This document shows, piece after piece, positions 8,539 through 16,375 of a stretch of DNA of 52,864 bases (positions within the stretch are counted from its first letter, which is position 1; the number at the start of each line of letters is the position of its first letter). The notes beneath the pieces are model-generated. The model did not search any database and was not told the origin of the DNA. It worked only from the letters and a program-made list of their open reading frames with translations. This DNA is from Bacteroidota bacterium (GTDB lineage Bacteria; Bacteroidota; Bacteroidia; Chitinophagales; Chitinophagaceae): NCBI GenBank assembly GCA_018268135.1, contig JAFDXD010000112.1, forward strand, positions 1 to 52,864, in the 5' to 3' direction. Position numbers and translations under genes: made by a program.

Positions 8539-10227
8539 TTGTTTATTCTACCACTTTCAAACATTTGTGTTTTATTTAAAAATAAAATCAGCAAATTGCA
8601 GGCAATAAAAAAACTACTCCTGATACGATTATTTAAATATTTTATTGCAATTAGCATACTAAGCGGTATGGGAAGGGCTTATGCTCAAACGCCACAAGAT
8701 ACTACCCGTACCATAGAAATAGTAAAGGCCGACAGGCTCAGGCAGCAAACCATCGACTCGGGTACCACACTCAGGATGCTAATTGGCCATGCAATTGTAA
8801 AGCAGGCCAGCACTACATTGTATGGAGATAGCATTGTACTCAACCAGTTTACTTCAATAGCTGAGGTATTTGGCAATGTACATATAAATGACAATGACTC
8901 TATCAACACTTACTCTCAGTATTTAAAATACATTGGTAAAGAAAGAATTGCCTACTTAAAGAAAAATGTAAAACTTACTGATGGCAAAGCTACCCTTTAT
9001 ACAGATGATTTGACCTACAACCTTGCTACGGGCATTGCCACATATAGCAAGGGTGGCAGGGTGGTAAATGGCAAAACCATTCTTACCAGCGATGATGCAG
9101 TGTATTACTCCGATACCAAAGATGTGTATTTTAAAAAATATGTACACCTTACCGATCCAAAATACGATATTGTTGCAGACAGACTATTGTACAATACTGA
9201 AACTAAAATTGCAACATTTATTGCACCTACAAAAATAGTCAATAAAGATGGTGGCACTATTCGTACAAAATCAGGCACCTACAATTTGCAAACGGGTGAA
9301 GCTCTTTTTTATGACCGTACCAACTATAGCGATAGCACCAGGTCTGTAACAGGTAATAAGCTTGCTTATGATGAAAAATCGGGGGTACTACAGGTAGAAG
9401 GCAATGGTAAAGTAGTTGATAGCCTAAATAAAGTAATCATGATTGGCAATCAAATACTCATTGATAAAAAAAATGGCTCTTTTTTAGGCACCCGCAAGCC
9501 TGTAATGATTATTTATAGAAACAATGACAGCACCTATGTAGCAGGCGATACTCTTTTTTCCGGTTTAAGAAAATATGATTCTTCAGCAAAAAAAACGGTA
9601 GTGGTAAGAGATACTATCAACAATACTATGGCAGTAAATACCTCTACTGCTACTTCTGACAGTATCAGGTATTTCCTGGGTTTTCATGGGGTAAAAATAT
9701 ATAACGATTCGCTGCAGGCCGTTGGCGACAGTATGTATTATTCCACAGAAGATTCTGTATTCCGCTTATTTTACAACCCCGTATTTTGGAACAATAAAAA
9801 CCAGGTAAGTGGCGATACCATGTATCTTTTTACAGAAAAACAACATCCCAAAAGGCTGTTTGTATTTTTTAATGCTTTTATGATAAATAAGCTAAATGAT
9901 GCCATGTATAATCAAATAGCCGGCCGCACCCTCAATGCTTTTTTTAAAGATGGCAATATTGATTATGTAAGGGTAAAAGGCTCCCCTGCCGAAAGTGTTT
10001 ATTATCCTATGGATGATGATAGCGCTTATGTAGGCATGGATAGAACCAAAGGAGATATGATTGACATTTATTTTTTGAACAAAGAATTAAATAAAGTAAA
10101 ATTTTTTAATAATGTAGATGGTACCATGTACCCTCTTAAACAAACTCCTACCGATCAAAAACTTCTTAAAAATTTTAAATGGATGGACAATCGCAGGCCA
10201 AAAAATAAATTAGAATTATTTGAATAA
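8539..10227 (+). CDS. OstA-like (LptA/LptD jellyroll) periplasmic protein
   Basis: Bacteroidota OstA-like protein of about 560 residues. After a signal peptide (FIAISILSGMGRAYAQ) it shows repeated OstA strands: TTLYGDSIVLNQFTSIAEVFG, AYLKKNVKLTDGKATLYTDD, YDIVADRLLYNTETKIATF and LQVEGNGKVVDSLNKVIMIG. These fit an extended beta-jellyroll that could form part of the periplasmic LPS bridge. The start is uncertain: no ATG lies before the signal peptide, only TTG codons at 8539 and 8596, and the ATG at GMGRAYAQ would remove the signal. It lies downstream of the MCE gene and in the same neighbourhood as an LptD-like protein. Role in LPS transport is inferred from fold and context. Confidence 0.78.
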   Translation: MFILPLSNICVLFKNKISKLQAIKKLLLIRLFKYFIAISILSGMGRAYAQTPQDTTRTIEIVKADRLRQQTIDSGTTLRMLIGHAIVKQASTTLYGDSIVLNQFTSIAEVFGNVHINDNDSINTYSQYLKYIGKERIAYLKKNVKLTDGKATLYTDDLTYNLATGIATYSKGGRVVNGKTILTSDDAVYYSDTKDVYFKKYVHLTDPKYDIVADRLLYNTETKIATFIAPTKIVNKDGGTIRTKSGTYNLQTGEALFYDRTNYSDSTRSVTGNKLAYDEKSGVLQVEGNGKVVDSLNKVIMIGNQILIDKKNGSFLGTRKPVMIIYRNNDSTYVAGDTLFSGLRKYDSSAKKTVVVRDTINNTMAVNTSTATSDSIRYFLGFHGVKIYNDSLQAVGDSMYYSTEDSVFRLFYNPVFWNNKNQVSGDTMYLFTEKQHPKRLFVFFNAFMINKLNDAMYNQIAGRTLNAFFKDGNIDYVRVKGSPAESVYYPMDDDSAYVGMDRTKGDMIDIYFLNKELNKVKFFNNVDGTMYPLKQTPTDQKLLKNFKWMDNRRPKNKLELFE

Positions 10228-10403
10228 AAAAACTGAAGTTAATGGGATACAGCAGCATTGCTGCACATCTATCCCCTTCCATCCTGATTATTTCTATAAC
10301 ATAAATAAAATCTTATACCGCATTTTCTTACACAGAAATAATAATAAACTTTATCTACATACTATACCCTATGCAGATACTTTTTTCTCTCCCCACGCAC
10401 CCA

Positions 10404-10434
10404 CAAAAAAACACCCCATCGCTGAGGTGTTTTA
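10404..10434. terminator. Bidirectional terminator between OstA-like and small secreted protein genes
   Basis: AAAACACC (10408-10415) pairs with GGTGTTTT (10426-10433). Read on the minus strand the stem is followed by a seven-T tract, so it best serves the minus-strand gene ending at 10475; it can also stop plus-strand transcription. Confidence 0.65.
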
Positions 10435-10474
10435 CTACTAAATATTAAACACTACTTTTTGCTCAAAAAACTCT

Positions 10475-10867
10475 TTAATGTTTTGCCCCCTTATTGGCTT
10501 TATAGCGCATATCCGGAGTACCATCTTTTTTAACCGGGCCGGCTGGTGCAGCTTTAAATCTTTTGTCGGGAGTACCATCTTTTTTTAGATGTGTAGTTGC
10601 GGTAGTTGTAGGCTTTACAACTGCGGGTTTTACTGCCACAGGTTTTACTGCCACAGGTTTTACTGCCACAGGTTTTACTGCTGCAGTTTTTGCAGTTTCT
10701 TTTTTGGTAATAGGTACTACTTTTGCTTTAGTAGTAGTAGCCTTAGCGCTTTCCTTTTTTTCAACATGCATAGCACTCGTTGACGTAGTTGCTTTAGCTT
10801 TTTGTTGAGCAGAAGCGCCAAATCCAAATCCTAAGCAAATGGCGGCTGCAAATAATAATCTTTTCAT
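10475..10867 (-). CDS. Small secreted Lys/Ala-rich protein with KKDGTPDxR motifs
   Basis: 130 residues starting at the ATG at 10867, with a clear signal peptide (MKRLLFAAAICLGFGFGASA, then QQ). The body is low-complexity, rich in Lys, Ala, Thr and Val. It contains a run of three identical pentapeptide repeats (VKPVA) encoded by three exact 15-base DNA repeats (10635-10679), then two copies of a C-terminal motif, KKDGTPDKRFKAA and KKDGTPDMRYKAN. From memory, the KKDGTPDxRY motif recurs in small secreted Bacteroidota proteins of unknown function. The strong positive charge suggests binding to an anionic envelope polymer, but this is speculation. Confidence 0.75.
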   Translation of the reverse strand: MKRLLFAAAICLGFGFGASAQQKAKATTSTSAMHVEKKESAKATTTKAKVVPITKKETAKTAAVKPVAVKPVAVKPVAVKPAVVKPTTTATTHLKKDGTPDKRFKAAPAGPVKKDGTPDMRYKANKGAKH

Positions 10868-11075
10868 GTTAATATTTTTGTTTTAGACTTTAAAACTAAA
10901 TGCTCCTTATCAATTTTAAAGTTATTGGGTGGTTAACAAAAAAGACATTAACAGTTTCGTAAAAGAAGCCAATAGTACAATGAAATTTTAAACAAAATAA
11001 GCACTTCATCATTACTATTTTAAGGCGTGTAATAATTAGATAGCCGGTTATATATGATTTTTGGTGCATTTACCC

Positions 11076-11083
11076 TATTTTTG
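11076..11083 (+). promoter_or_regulatory. Possible -7 promoter box of the pyrophosphatase gene
   Basis: TATTTTTG matches TAnnTTTG 29 bases upstream of the chosen ATG at 11112. The nearest TTG upstream (11061-11063) is only 12 bases away, shorter than the usual 17-23, so support is partial. If real, it excludes the TTG at 11061 as a start. Confidence 0.35.
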
Positions 11084-11111
11084 CCGACCAAAAAACAGCT
11101 TAATTTTTATT

Positions 11112-13886
11112 ATGGAAAATTTGATTTATGTAATTCCTGCAATGGGTATTGTAGGGCTTTTATACACATTTATAAAGTTTGCCTGGGTATCAAAGCAAGA
11201 TGCCGGCAACAGCCGAATGAAAGAAATCAGCAATTATATTGCTGAAGGTGCTATGGCTTTTTTAAAAGCTGAATATAAAATCCTTGCATACTTCGTTATC
11301 ATTGCAGGTGTATTACTGGGCATTATGGGTTACTCTAATCCAAACAGCCATTGGAGCATTGCCATTTCATTTGTACTGGGAGCTTTCTTTAGTGCATTAG
11401 CAGGTTACATAGGTATGCGTATAGCTACCAAAGCAAATGTTCGTACAGCACAATCTGCCCGTACCAGTTTAAGCAAAGCCCTTTCGGTATCATTTACCGG
11501 AGGTAGCGTAATGGGAATGGGTGTAGCAGGCCTTGCCGTTCTTGGCCTTGGCGGTTTATTTATTTTATTATTACACATTTTTGCTCCCGGAGCTTTGTCC
11601 AATTCAGAAGATGTGGCAAAAGCAATAGAAATATTAACCGGCTTTTCATTAGGAGCTGAGTCTATTGCTCTATTTGCCCGTGTAGGGGGCGGTATTTATA
11701 CTAAAGCTGCCGATGTAGGCGCCGATCTTGTAGGTAAAGTAGAAGCCGGTATTCCGGAAGATGACCCACGTAACCCTGCAACCATCGCAGATAATGTGGG
11801 TGATAATGTAGGGGATGTAGCCGGTATGGGTGCCGATTTATTTGGCTCTTATGTAGCAACTGTTTTGGCCACTATTGTATTAGGTCATGAGGTTACCACT
11901 ACTACCGGTGGAGCGCTTGCAGATGGTTTCCATGGTTTCTCTCCTATTTTACTACCCATGTTAATTGCGGGTGTAGGTATTATTTTATCTATAGTGGGTA
12001 CCTTTTTTGTACGCATTAGCGAAAACACAGGGCTAAGTACTCATAAAGTACAAAATGCTTTAAATATGGGCAACTGGGGCTCTATGATATTGACAGCCAT
12101 AGCAGCCTATTTTTTAGTACAATATTTATTGCCAAATGATATGACCCTCAGAGGCCACAATTTTACAAAAAATGGGGTTTTTGGAGCCATCATGGTGGGG
12201 CTGATAGTTGGCGCATTAATGAGTATCATTACTGAATACTATACTGCCATGGGCAAACGCCCCGTGATGAGTATTATTCGCCAATCAGGTACAGGCCATG
12301 CTACTAATATTATTGGTGGCCTTGCTGTAGGAATGGAAAGTACTTTATTTCCCATATTGGTATTGGCCGGCGGTATTTTTGGCTCTTATGCCTGCGCTGG
12401 TTTATATGGTGTAGCTATTGCCGCTGCCGGTATGATGGCTACTACAGCTATGCAATTAGCCATTGATGCATTTGGCCCCATTGCAGATAATGCAGGTGGT
12501 ATTGCCGAAATGAGCGAATTACCTGCAGACGTAAGAGAAAAAACAGATATACTGGATGCAGTAGGAAATACAACCGCAGCAAGCGGAAAAGGATTTGCAA
12601 TTGCATCTGCTGCCTTAACGGCGCTTGCACTATTTGCTGCATTTGTTGGTATTGCAAAAATTGATGGTATTGATATTTATCATGCAGATGTATTGGCTGG
12701 TTTATTTGTTGGTGGAATGATACCATTTATATTTTCTTCTCTGGCTATTAAAGCCGTTGGTGAAGCTGCTATGTCAATGGTAGAAGAAGTTCGCCGACAA
12801 TTCCGTACCATTCCTGGTATTATGGAAGGAACAGGTAAACCTGAATATGATAAATGCGTAGCTATTTCTACAGAAGCTTCGCTTAAAAAAATGTTGAAAC
12901 CCGGTGCTATTGCCATTCTTGCTCCTGTAGCTATTGGTTTTATTTTGGGCCCCGAAGTACTGGGCGGATTTCTGGCTGGTGCTACTGTAAGCGGAGTGCT
13001 GATGGGAATTTTTCAAAACAATGCTGGTGGAGCCTGGGATAATGCAAAAAAATCTTTTGAAAAAGGAGTAGAGATAAATGGTGAAATGCATTATAAAAAA
13101 TCTGAACCGCATAAAGCCTCTGTTACAGGTGATACTGTTGGTGATCCTTTTAAAGATACTTCCGGACCATCAATGAATATTCTTATCAAACTGATGAGTA
13201 TTGTATCATTGGTAATAGCCCCCACTCTTGCTAAAATTCATCACGATAAAATTGAATCTAACCGCAAAGCACAGATTGCAGAATTAACAAAAATGGAGTA
13301 TGGTACAGATACTACTTTGGTTACTACCAATATGCCCATGGCAGATACAACCAATCATACAAGCTCTACTGAGGCAACGGCTACAGCCGGTACCGTAAAT
13401 GCAGATGGCGATTTTATTTATGATGAAGGAGCATTGGGTAGTTTAAAACTTGCTGATGGCACAGAAATTAAAGTAGGCCATAACAGCAGTGAAACTAAAT
13501 TGGTAAATTTTATCAATGACAGTAATAAACCTGTAGATAAAACTACCTGGTTCACTCTTAGCCGCCTATATTTTGAAACGGGCAAATCCGTACTAAAACC
13601 TTCCTCTCAGGAGCAGGTAAAAAATATAGCAGCTATCTTAAAAGCTTATCCAAACGTAAGTTTGAAAATTGGAGGATATACTGATAATACCGGGGACAGC
13701 ACAAAAAATTTAAAGCTTTCGCAGGAAAGAGCAAATGCTGCAAAAGCCGAAATAGTAAAAGCTGGTGTAGATGCCTCAAGGCTTGATGCTGAAGGATATG
13801 GCCAACAATACCCTGTAGCTGATAATAATACAGCAGAGGGAAGAGCCCAAAACCGCAGAATAGATGTAAGAGTTACTAAGAAGTAA
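11112..13886 (+). CDS. hppA: Membrane pyrophosphatase (ion-pumping) fused to a C-terminal OmpA-like domain
   Basis: Couples PPi hydrolysis to Na+ and/or H+ export across the inner membrane. The ATG at 11112 gives [15 protein letters not shown] and 924 residues, against roughly 700-750 for ordinary family members. Hallmarks are intact: [40 protein letters not shown] and [26 protein letters not shown] has Ala and Gly where K+-independent enzymes have Lys and Thr, so it should be K+-stimulated. The Glu of [14 protein letters not shown] is in the helix that carries the gate Glu of Na+-pumping types. After the last helix a linker of about 70 residues leads to an OmpA-like domain (about 817-924) with both peptidoglycan-binding residues, Asp858 (GGYTDNTG) and Arg873 (LSQERANA), at the canonical 15-residue spacing. 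Known topology places the C-terminus in the periplasm. Confidence 0.95.
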   Translation: MENLIYVIPAMGIVGLLYTFIKFAWVSKQDAGNSRMKEISNYIAEGAMAFLKAEYKILAYFVIIAGVLLGIMGYSNPNSHWSIAISFVLGAFFSALAGYIGMRIATKANVRTAQSARTSLSKALSVSFTGGSVMGMGVAGLAVLGLGGLFILLLHIFAPGALSNSEDVAKAIEILTGFSLGAESIALFARVGGGIYTKAADVGADLVGKVEAGIPEDDPRNPATIADNVGDNVGDVAGMGADLFGSYVATVLATIVLGHEVTTTTGGALADGFHGFSPILLPMLIAGVGIILSIVGTFFVRISENTGLSTHKVQNALNMGNWGSMILTAIAAYFLVQYLLPNDMTLRGHNFTKNGVFGAIMVGLIVGALMSIITEYYTAMGKRPVMSIIRQSGTGHATNIIGGLAVGMESTLFPILVLAGGIFGSYACAGLYGVAIAAAGMMATTAMQLAIDAFGPIADNAGGIAEMSELPADVREKTDILDAVGNTTAASGKGFAIASAALTALALFAAFVGIAKIDGIDIYHADVLAGLFVGGMIPFIFSSLAIKAVGEAAMSMVEEVRRQFRTIPGIMEGTGKPEYDKCVAISTEASLKKMLKPGAIAILAPVAIGFILGPEVLGGFLAGATVSGVLMGIFQNNAGGAWDNAKKSFEKGVEINGEMHYKKSEPHKASVTGDTVGDPFKDTSGPSMNILIKLMSIVSLVIAPTLAKIHHDKIESNRKAQIAELTKMEYGTDTTLVTTNMPMADTTNHTSSTEATATAGTVNADGDFIYDEGALGSLKLADGTEIKVGHNSSETKLVNFINDSNKPVDKTTWFTLSRLYFETGKSVLKPSSQEQVKNIAAILKAYPNVSLKIGGYTDNTGDSTKNLKLSQERANAAKAEIVKAGVDASRLDAEGYGQQYPVADNNTAEGRAQNRRIDVRVTKK

Positions 13887-13908
13887 TTCTTAAAAATCAT
13901 AAAAAAAG

Positions 13909-13935
13909 CCCCTTGATTTTTCAAGGGGTTTTTTA
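13909..13935 (+). terminator. Rho-independent terminator of hppA
   Basis: CCCCTTGA (13909-13916) and TCAAGGGG (13921-13928) form a perfect 8-bp stem with a TTTT loop, followed by a T-rich tail; it starts about 20 bases after the stop codon. An A tract on the other side lets it work in both directions. Confidence 0.9.
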
Positions 13936-14112
13936 TTTTATAATGTTCATCGTTGATTTTTTTAAGAAGACATCGTAATTATACTTGTTTAAGTTAGTAA
14001 ACTTACATCGTAAAATACTCTATTTTACTATTTTTTCCGGTAAAAATGCCAACCAGAATAAAGGGCATTAATGCTATTGTATAGAAACTAAAACCGTCGC
14101 ATCTTTGTATCA

Positions 14113-14446
14113 GAAGTTGATTGATATGTTTTTAATATCAATCATATCCAAAAATCCAGAATAAACCAAAAACCAAAAAGTTATTTCCAATATCCCAAAG
14201 AAAGATCGTAAAATTCAATATCAGTCAACTTCTAATTTTATCCAACATTCAAGAAAAAACCAAAACAAACCAATAACCAGACAACTGAAATAACCAACGA
14301 ATTACAACCTATAAAAAACCACCAAACACCAATATCCTTAAGCCTATGCCACTTACCAGGCGATGATGGCGAAAAACCCAGAACCCACAGAAGTACTTTA
14401 TTTAACACAAAGCTTCCATATTTCACAATATGGAAGTTTTGTTTTA
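14113..14446 (+). ncRNA. Candidate small RNA or untranslated transcript upstream of blaI
   Basis: This occupies much of the 664-base gap between hppA and blaI. A weak promoter-like CATCTTTG (14100-14107) precedes a perfect inverted repeat, TGATTGATAT (14118-14127) with ATATCAATCA (14135-14144). The same 5' segment (AGAAGTTGATTGATAT, 14113 on) can instead pair with ATATCAGTCAACTTCT (14218-14233), one mismatch, so two exclusive folds are possible. From 14234 to 14400 the plus strand is A/C-rich and very poor in G, hence unstructured. It ends in a strong terminator at 14413-14445. No convincing protein is encoded on either strand. Expression is inferred only from this promoter-structure-terminator order. 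Confidence 0.25.
14413..14445 (+). terminator. Strong hairpin terminator before blaI
   Basis: CTTCCATATT (14413-14422) pairs perfectly with AATATGGAAG (14427-14436) across a TCAC loop and is followed by TTTTGTTTT. No protein gene on the plus strand ends near it (hppA has its own terminator 480 bases upstream), which implies an unannotated plus-strand transcript. Confidence 0.75.
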
Positions 14447-14530
14447 TGCCCCTTCCCTACTTTCAATTGGTTAAACTTTTAAAAAAATATTTAAGCTGCC
14501 CACAGTTTTACGAATATTTTCTTACATTGC

Positions 14531-14550
14531 AATACGAAATACATCGTATT
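14531..14550. promoter_or_regulatory. Operator-like palindrome at the blaI start codon
   Basis: AATACGA (14531-14537) and TCGTATT (14544-14550) are perfect inverted 7-base arms around a 6-base spacer, abutting the blaI ATG. BlaI/MecI repressors bind dyads of this size in their own promoters, so autoregulation is likely. Similar half-sites (ACATCGTAA) occur at 13970-13978 and 14005-14013 and may be additional contacts. Confidence 0.5.
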
Positions 14551-14940
14551 ATGGCCAACAATAAAATCATTAAGCCAACAGATGGCGAGCTGGAAATTCT
14601 TTCTGTACTCTGGGATAAAGGAAGTGTAACAGTGAGAACCGTACATGAAGAATTATGTAAAACAAAAGATGCAGGGTACACCACTACACTTAAATTGATG
14701 CAAATAATGTTTGAGAAAAAATTGGTTACCAGAGATAGTAGCAGTAAAACACATATTTATACCGCTGCCATTTCAAAAACAAGCACTCAGCAGCAGTTTG
14801 TAAACAAAATGATTAACAGCTTATTTTCCGGCTCATCTGCCGATTTGGTAATGCAGGCATTGGGAGGCCACAAAGCTAGCGCCGCAGAATTACAAAAAAT
14901 TGAAAAACTAATTGCAGAATTAAAAGCAAAGAAATCATAA
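14551..14940 (+). CDS. BlaI/MecI-family transcriptional repressor
   Basis: 129-residue winged-helix repressor. The ATG at 14551 (MANNKIIKPTDGELEIL) gives the family N-terminus; a longer frame from 14446 would translate through the operator palindrome and is rejected. The winged helix spans about residues 8-80: LEILSVLWDKGSVTVRTVHE, then GYTTTLKLMQIMFEKKLV as recognition helix and following segment. The C-terminal part (QFVNKMINSLFSGSSADLVM onward) is the dimerization region cut by the partner protease in characterized systems. The M56 peptidase gene follows after nine bases. Bacteroidota encode many such pairs, mostly not linked to beta-lactamases, and none is nearby, so the regulated target is unknown. 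Confidence 0.92.
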   Translation: MANNKIIKPTDGELEILSVLWDKGSVTVRTVHEELCKTKDAGYTTTLKLMQIMFEKKLVTRDSSSKTHIYTAAISKTSTQQQFVNKMINSLFSGSSADLVMQALGGHKASAAELQKIEKLIAELKAKKS

Positions 14941-14949
14941 CATAATTGT

Positions 14950-16359
14950 ATGAAAGAATTCTATTATAGTTTTGCTATCGCAATGCTTCACAGTATTTGG
15001 CAAATGGCAATATTATTTTTGATTTCTTCTTTTTTCTTTAGCCTGTACAAAAAACTTCATCCTAATTTTAAAAAAAATATTTTATACAGTATTGTATTGA
15101 TGCAGGTTTGTACCAGTATTATTACCTTTTTATTTTGTTATTTCAAACCATCATTTTCTGAAAACATTTTATCCGGCATTTTTTCAGTCAATACTTCAGG
15201 GCTAATGATGAGCCATTGGGCAGAATATTTATTTTATGCATACTGCATTATTGTTTGGTTAAAAATTGGCGGTATCCTTTTTCAATATTACCAATTTAGA
15301 GTAAAATTATCTTCACACTTACAAAAACCTGATATTGACATCAGGGTATTCACAACCCAAAAAGCTTTTGAATTTGGTATTAAAAGAAAAGTTCAAATCC
15401 GGCTTTCTGACCGGGTATCTACACCGCTTACTTTTGGTTTTTTAAGACCCTTGATTCTTTTACCAATTGCGCTTGTAAATAAGTTAACCATACAAGAAAC
15501 CGAAGCGCTCATTATTCACGAGCTTACTCATATTAAACACAATGATTACCTTATTAACTGGCTGTTGTTAGTGACAGAATCTATTTACTTTTTTAATCCT
15601 TTTTTTAAATTAATACTACAAAAAATAAAACTAGAGAGAGAAAAAACCTGCGACACTCAGGTAATACATTTTAAATACTCCCCTATTCTTTATGCAGAAG
15701 CCTTGCTAAAAATTGAAACGCTCAGGCGATCCAATTCTTTTCAACTTACTGCAGTTAACTCCAAAGCGCAATTACTCAAACGAATTCAGTTTTTTTCAAA
15801 TGATAATAACAGGAGCTTTATCAACCGAAATTTTTTACTTCCGGGCATAGCAATATTAATATTTGTGTTTGCTGCAAACATTTATATCCCCGGGGTTTTA
15901 TATAGACAAGTGAGTATTTCAAAGTCATCTCCAGTTCTCCCTATAAATTCTGCAAATATTGTAGAAGCTAATCGTTCATTTAATACGGTGCTTATCAAAC
16001 AAACCATACAACCAAAAGAAAAGATACAACCTGCAAGTGAAGCCAATAACCTAAGCAGGAAAATGCCTACACTTGCAAAAAAGATAAATACTTTGCCACA
16101 AACTACATTAGCTTCAGATTATAAAACGGTGAATGTGGCTTATACCGAAACAGATTCACTACTACAACATAGGCAGGTAGAAGTAAGTGAAGAAAATTCT
16201 TCCGGTAAGACTGTAACTAAAGTGTACAATATTGATTTAAAAAATGGCAAGTGGGTTATCAGACCATTGTATATGACTACCGAAATAAAATCTTCAAAAG
16301 ACAGCCTAAAAATCAAACCCGATACTACAGCATTACCTCTTACAGGCGATATTCAATAA
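14950..16359 (+). CDS. BlaR1/MecR1-like M56-family membrane metallopeptidase
   Basis: Integral-membrane zinc protease that would inactivate the BlaI-type repressor encoded just upstream. Several N-terminal transmembrane segments (about residues 5-30, 40-65, 85-110) precede the cytoplasmic M56 domain. The zinc site HELTH lies in TEALIIHELTHIKHNDY near residue 195, and the distal EREKTCD helps bind zinc. A further transmembrane segment (FLLPGIAILIFVFAANIYI) follows near residue 300. The last 150 residues form a low-complexity Ser/Thr/Lys-rich tail. The penicillin-binding sensor domain of BlaR1 is absent, so the inducing signal is not a beta-lactam by this domain. Convergent with the PorP-like gene, 16 bases apart. 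Confidence 0.88.
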   Translation: MKEFYYSFAIAMLHSIWQMAILFLISSFFFSLYKKLHPNFKKNILYSIVLMQVCTSIITFLFCYFKPSFSENILSGIFSVNTSGLMMSHWAEYLFYAYCIIVWLKIGGILFQYYQFRVKLSSHLQKPDIDIRVFTTQKAFEFGIKRKVQIRLSDRVSTPLTFGFLRPLILLPIALVNKLTIQETEALIIHELTHIKHNDYLINWLLLVTESIYFFNPFFKLILQKIKLEREKTCDTQVIHFKYSPILYAEALLKIETLRRSNSFQLTAVNSKAQLLKRIQFFSNDNNRSFINRNFLLPGIAILIFVFAANIYIPGVLYRQVSISKSSPVLPINSANIVEANRSFNTVLIKQTIQPKEKIQPASEANNLSRKMPTLAKKINTLPQTTLASDYKTVNVAYTETDSLLQHRQVEVSEENSSGKTVTKVYNIDLKNGKWVIRPLYMTTEIKSSKDSLKIKPDTTALPLTGDIQ

Positions 16360-16375
16360 TTATTTAAAACCTGGA

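Noticed and set aside
10220-10441. 73-codon plus-strand frame after the OstA-like gene
   Set aside because: It overlaps the end of the OstA-like gene and runs through the terminator hairpin; composition is not protein-like.
12448-12726. 92-codon minus-strand frame inside hppA
   Set aside because: Antisense to strongly conserved M-PPase codons; Gln/Leu-rich low complexity typical of a shadow frame.
14238-14426. 62-codon frame on the minus strand between hppA and blaI, encoding a Trp/Val/Phe-rich hydrophobic peptide
   Set aside because: The hydrophobicity follows from the A/C-rich plus strand. It would start within the terminator hairpin, and no promoter was seen on that strand.
14446-14550. 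Upstream ATG extending BlaI by 35 residues
   Set aside because: The extension begins at the terminator tail and would cover the operator palindrome; the family N-terminus matches the ATG at 14551.
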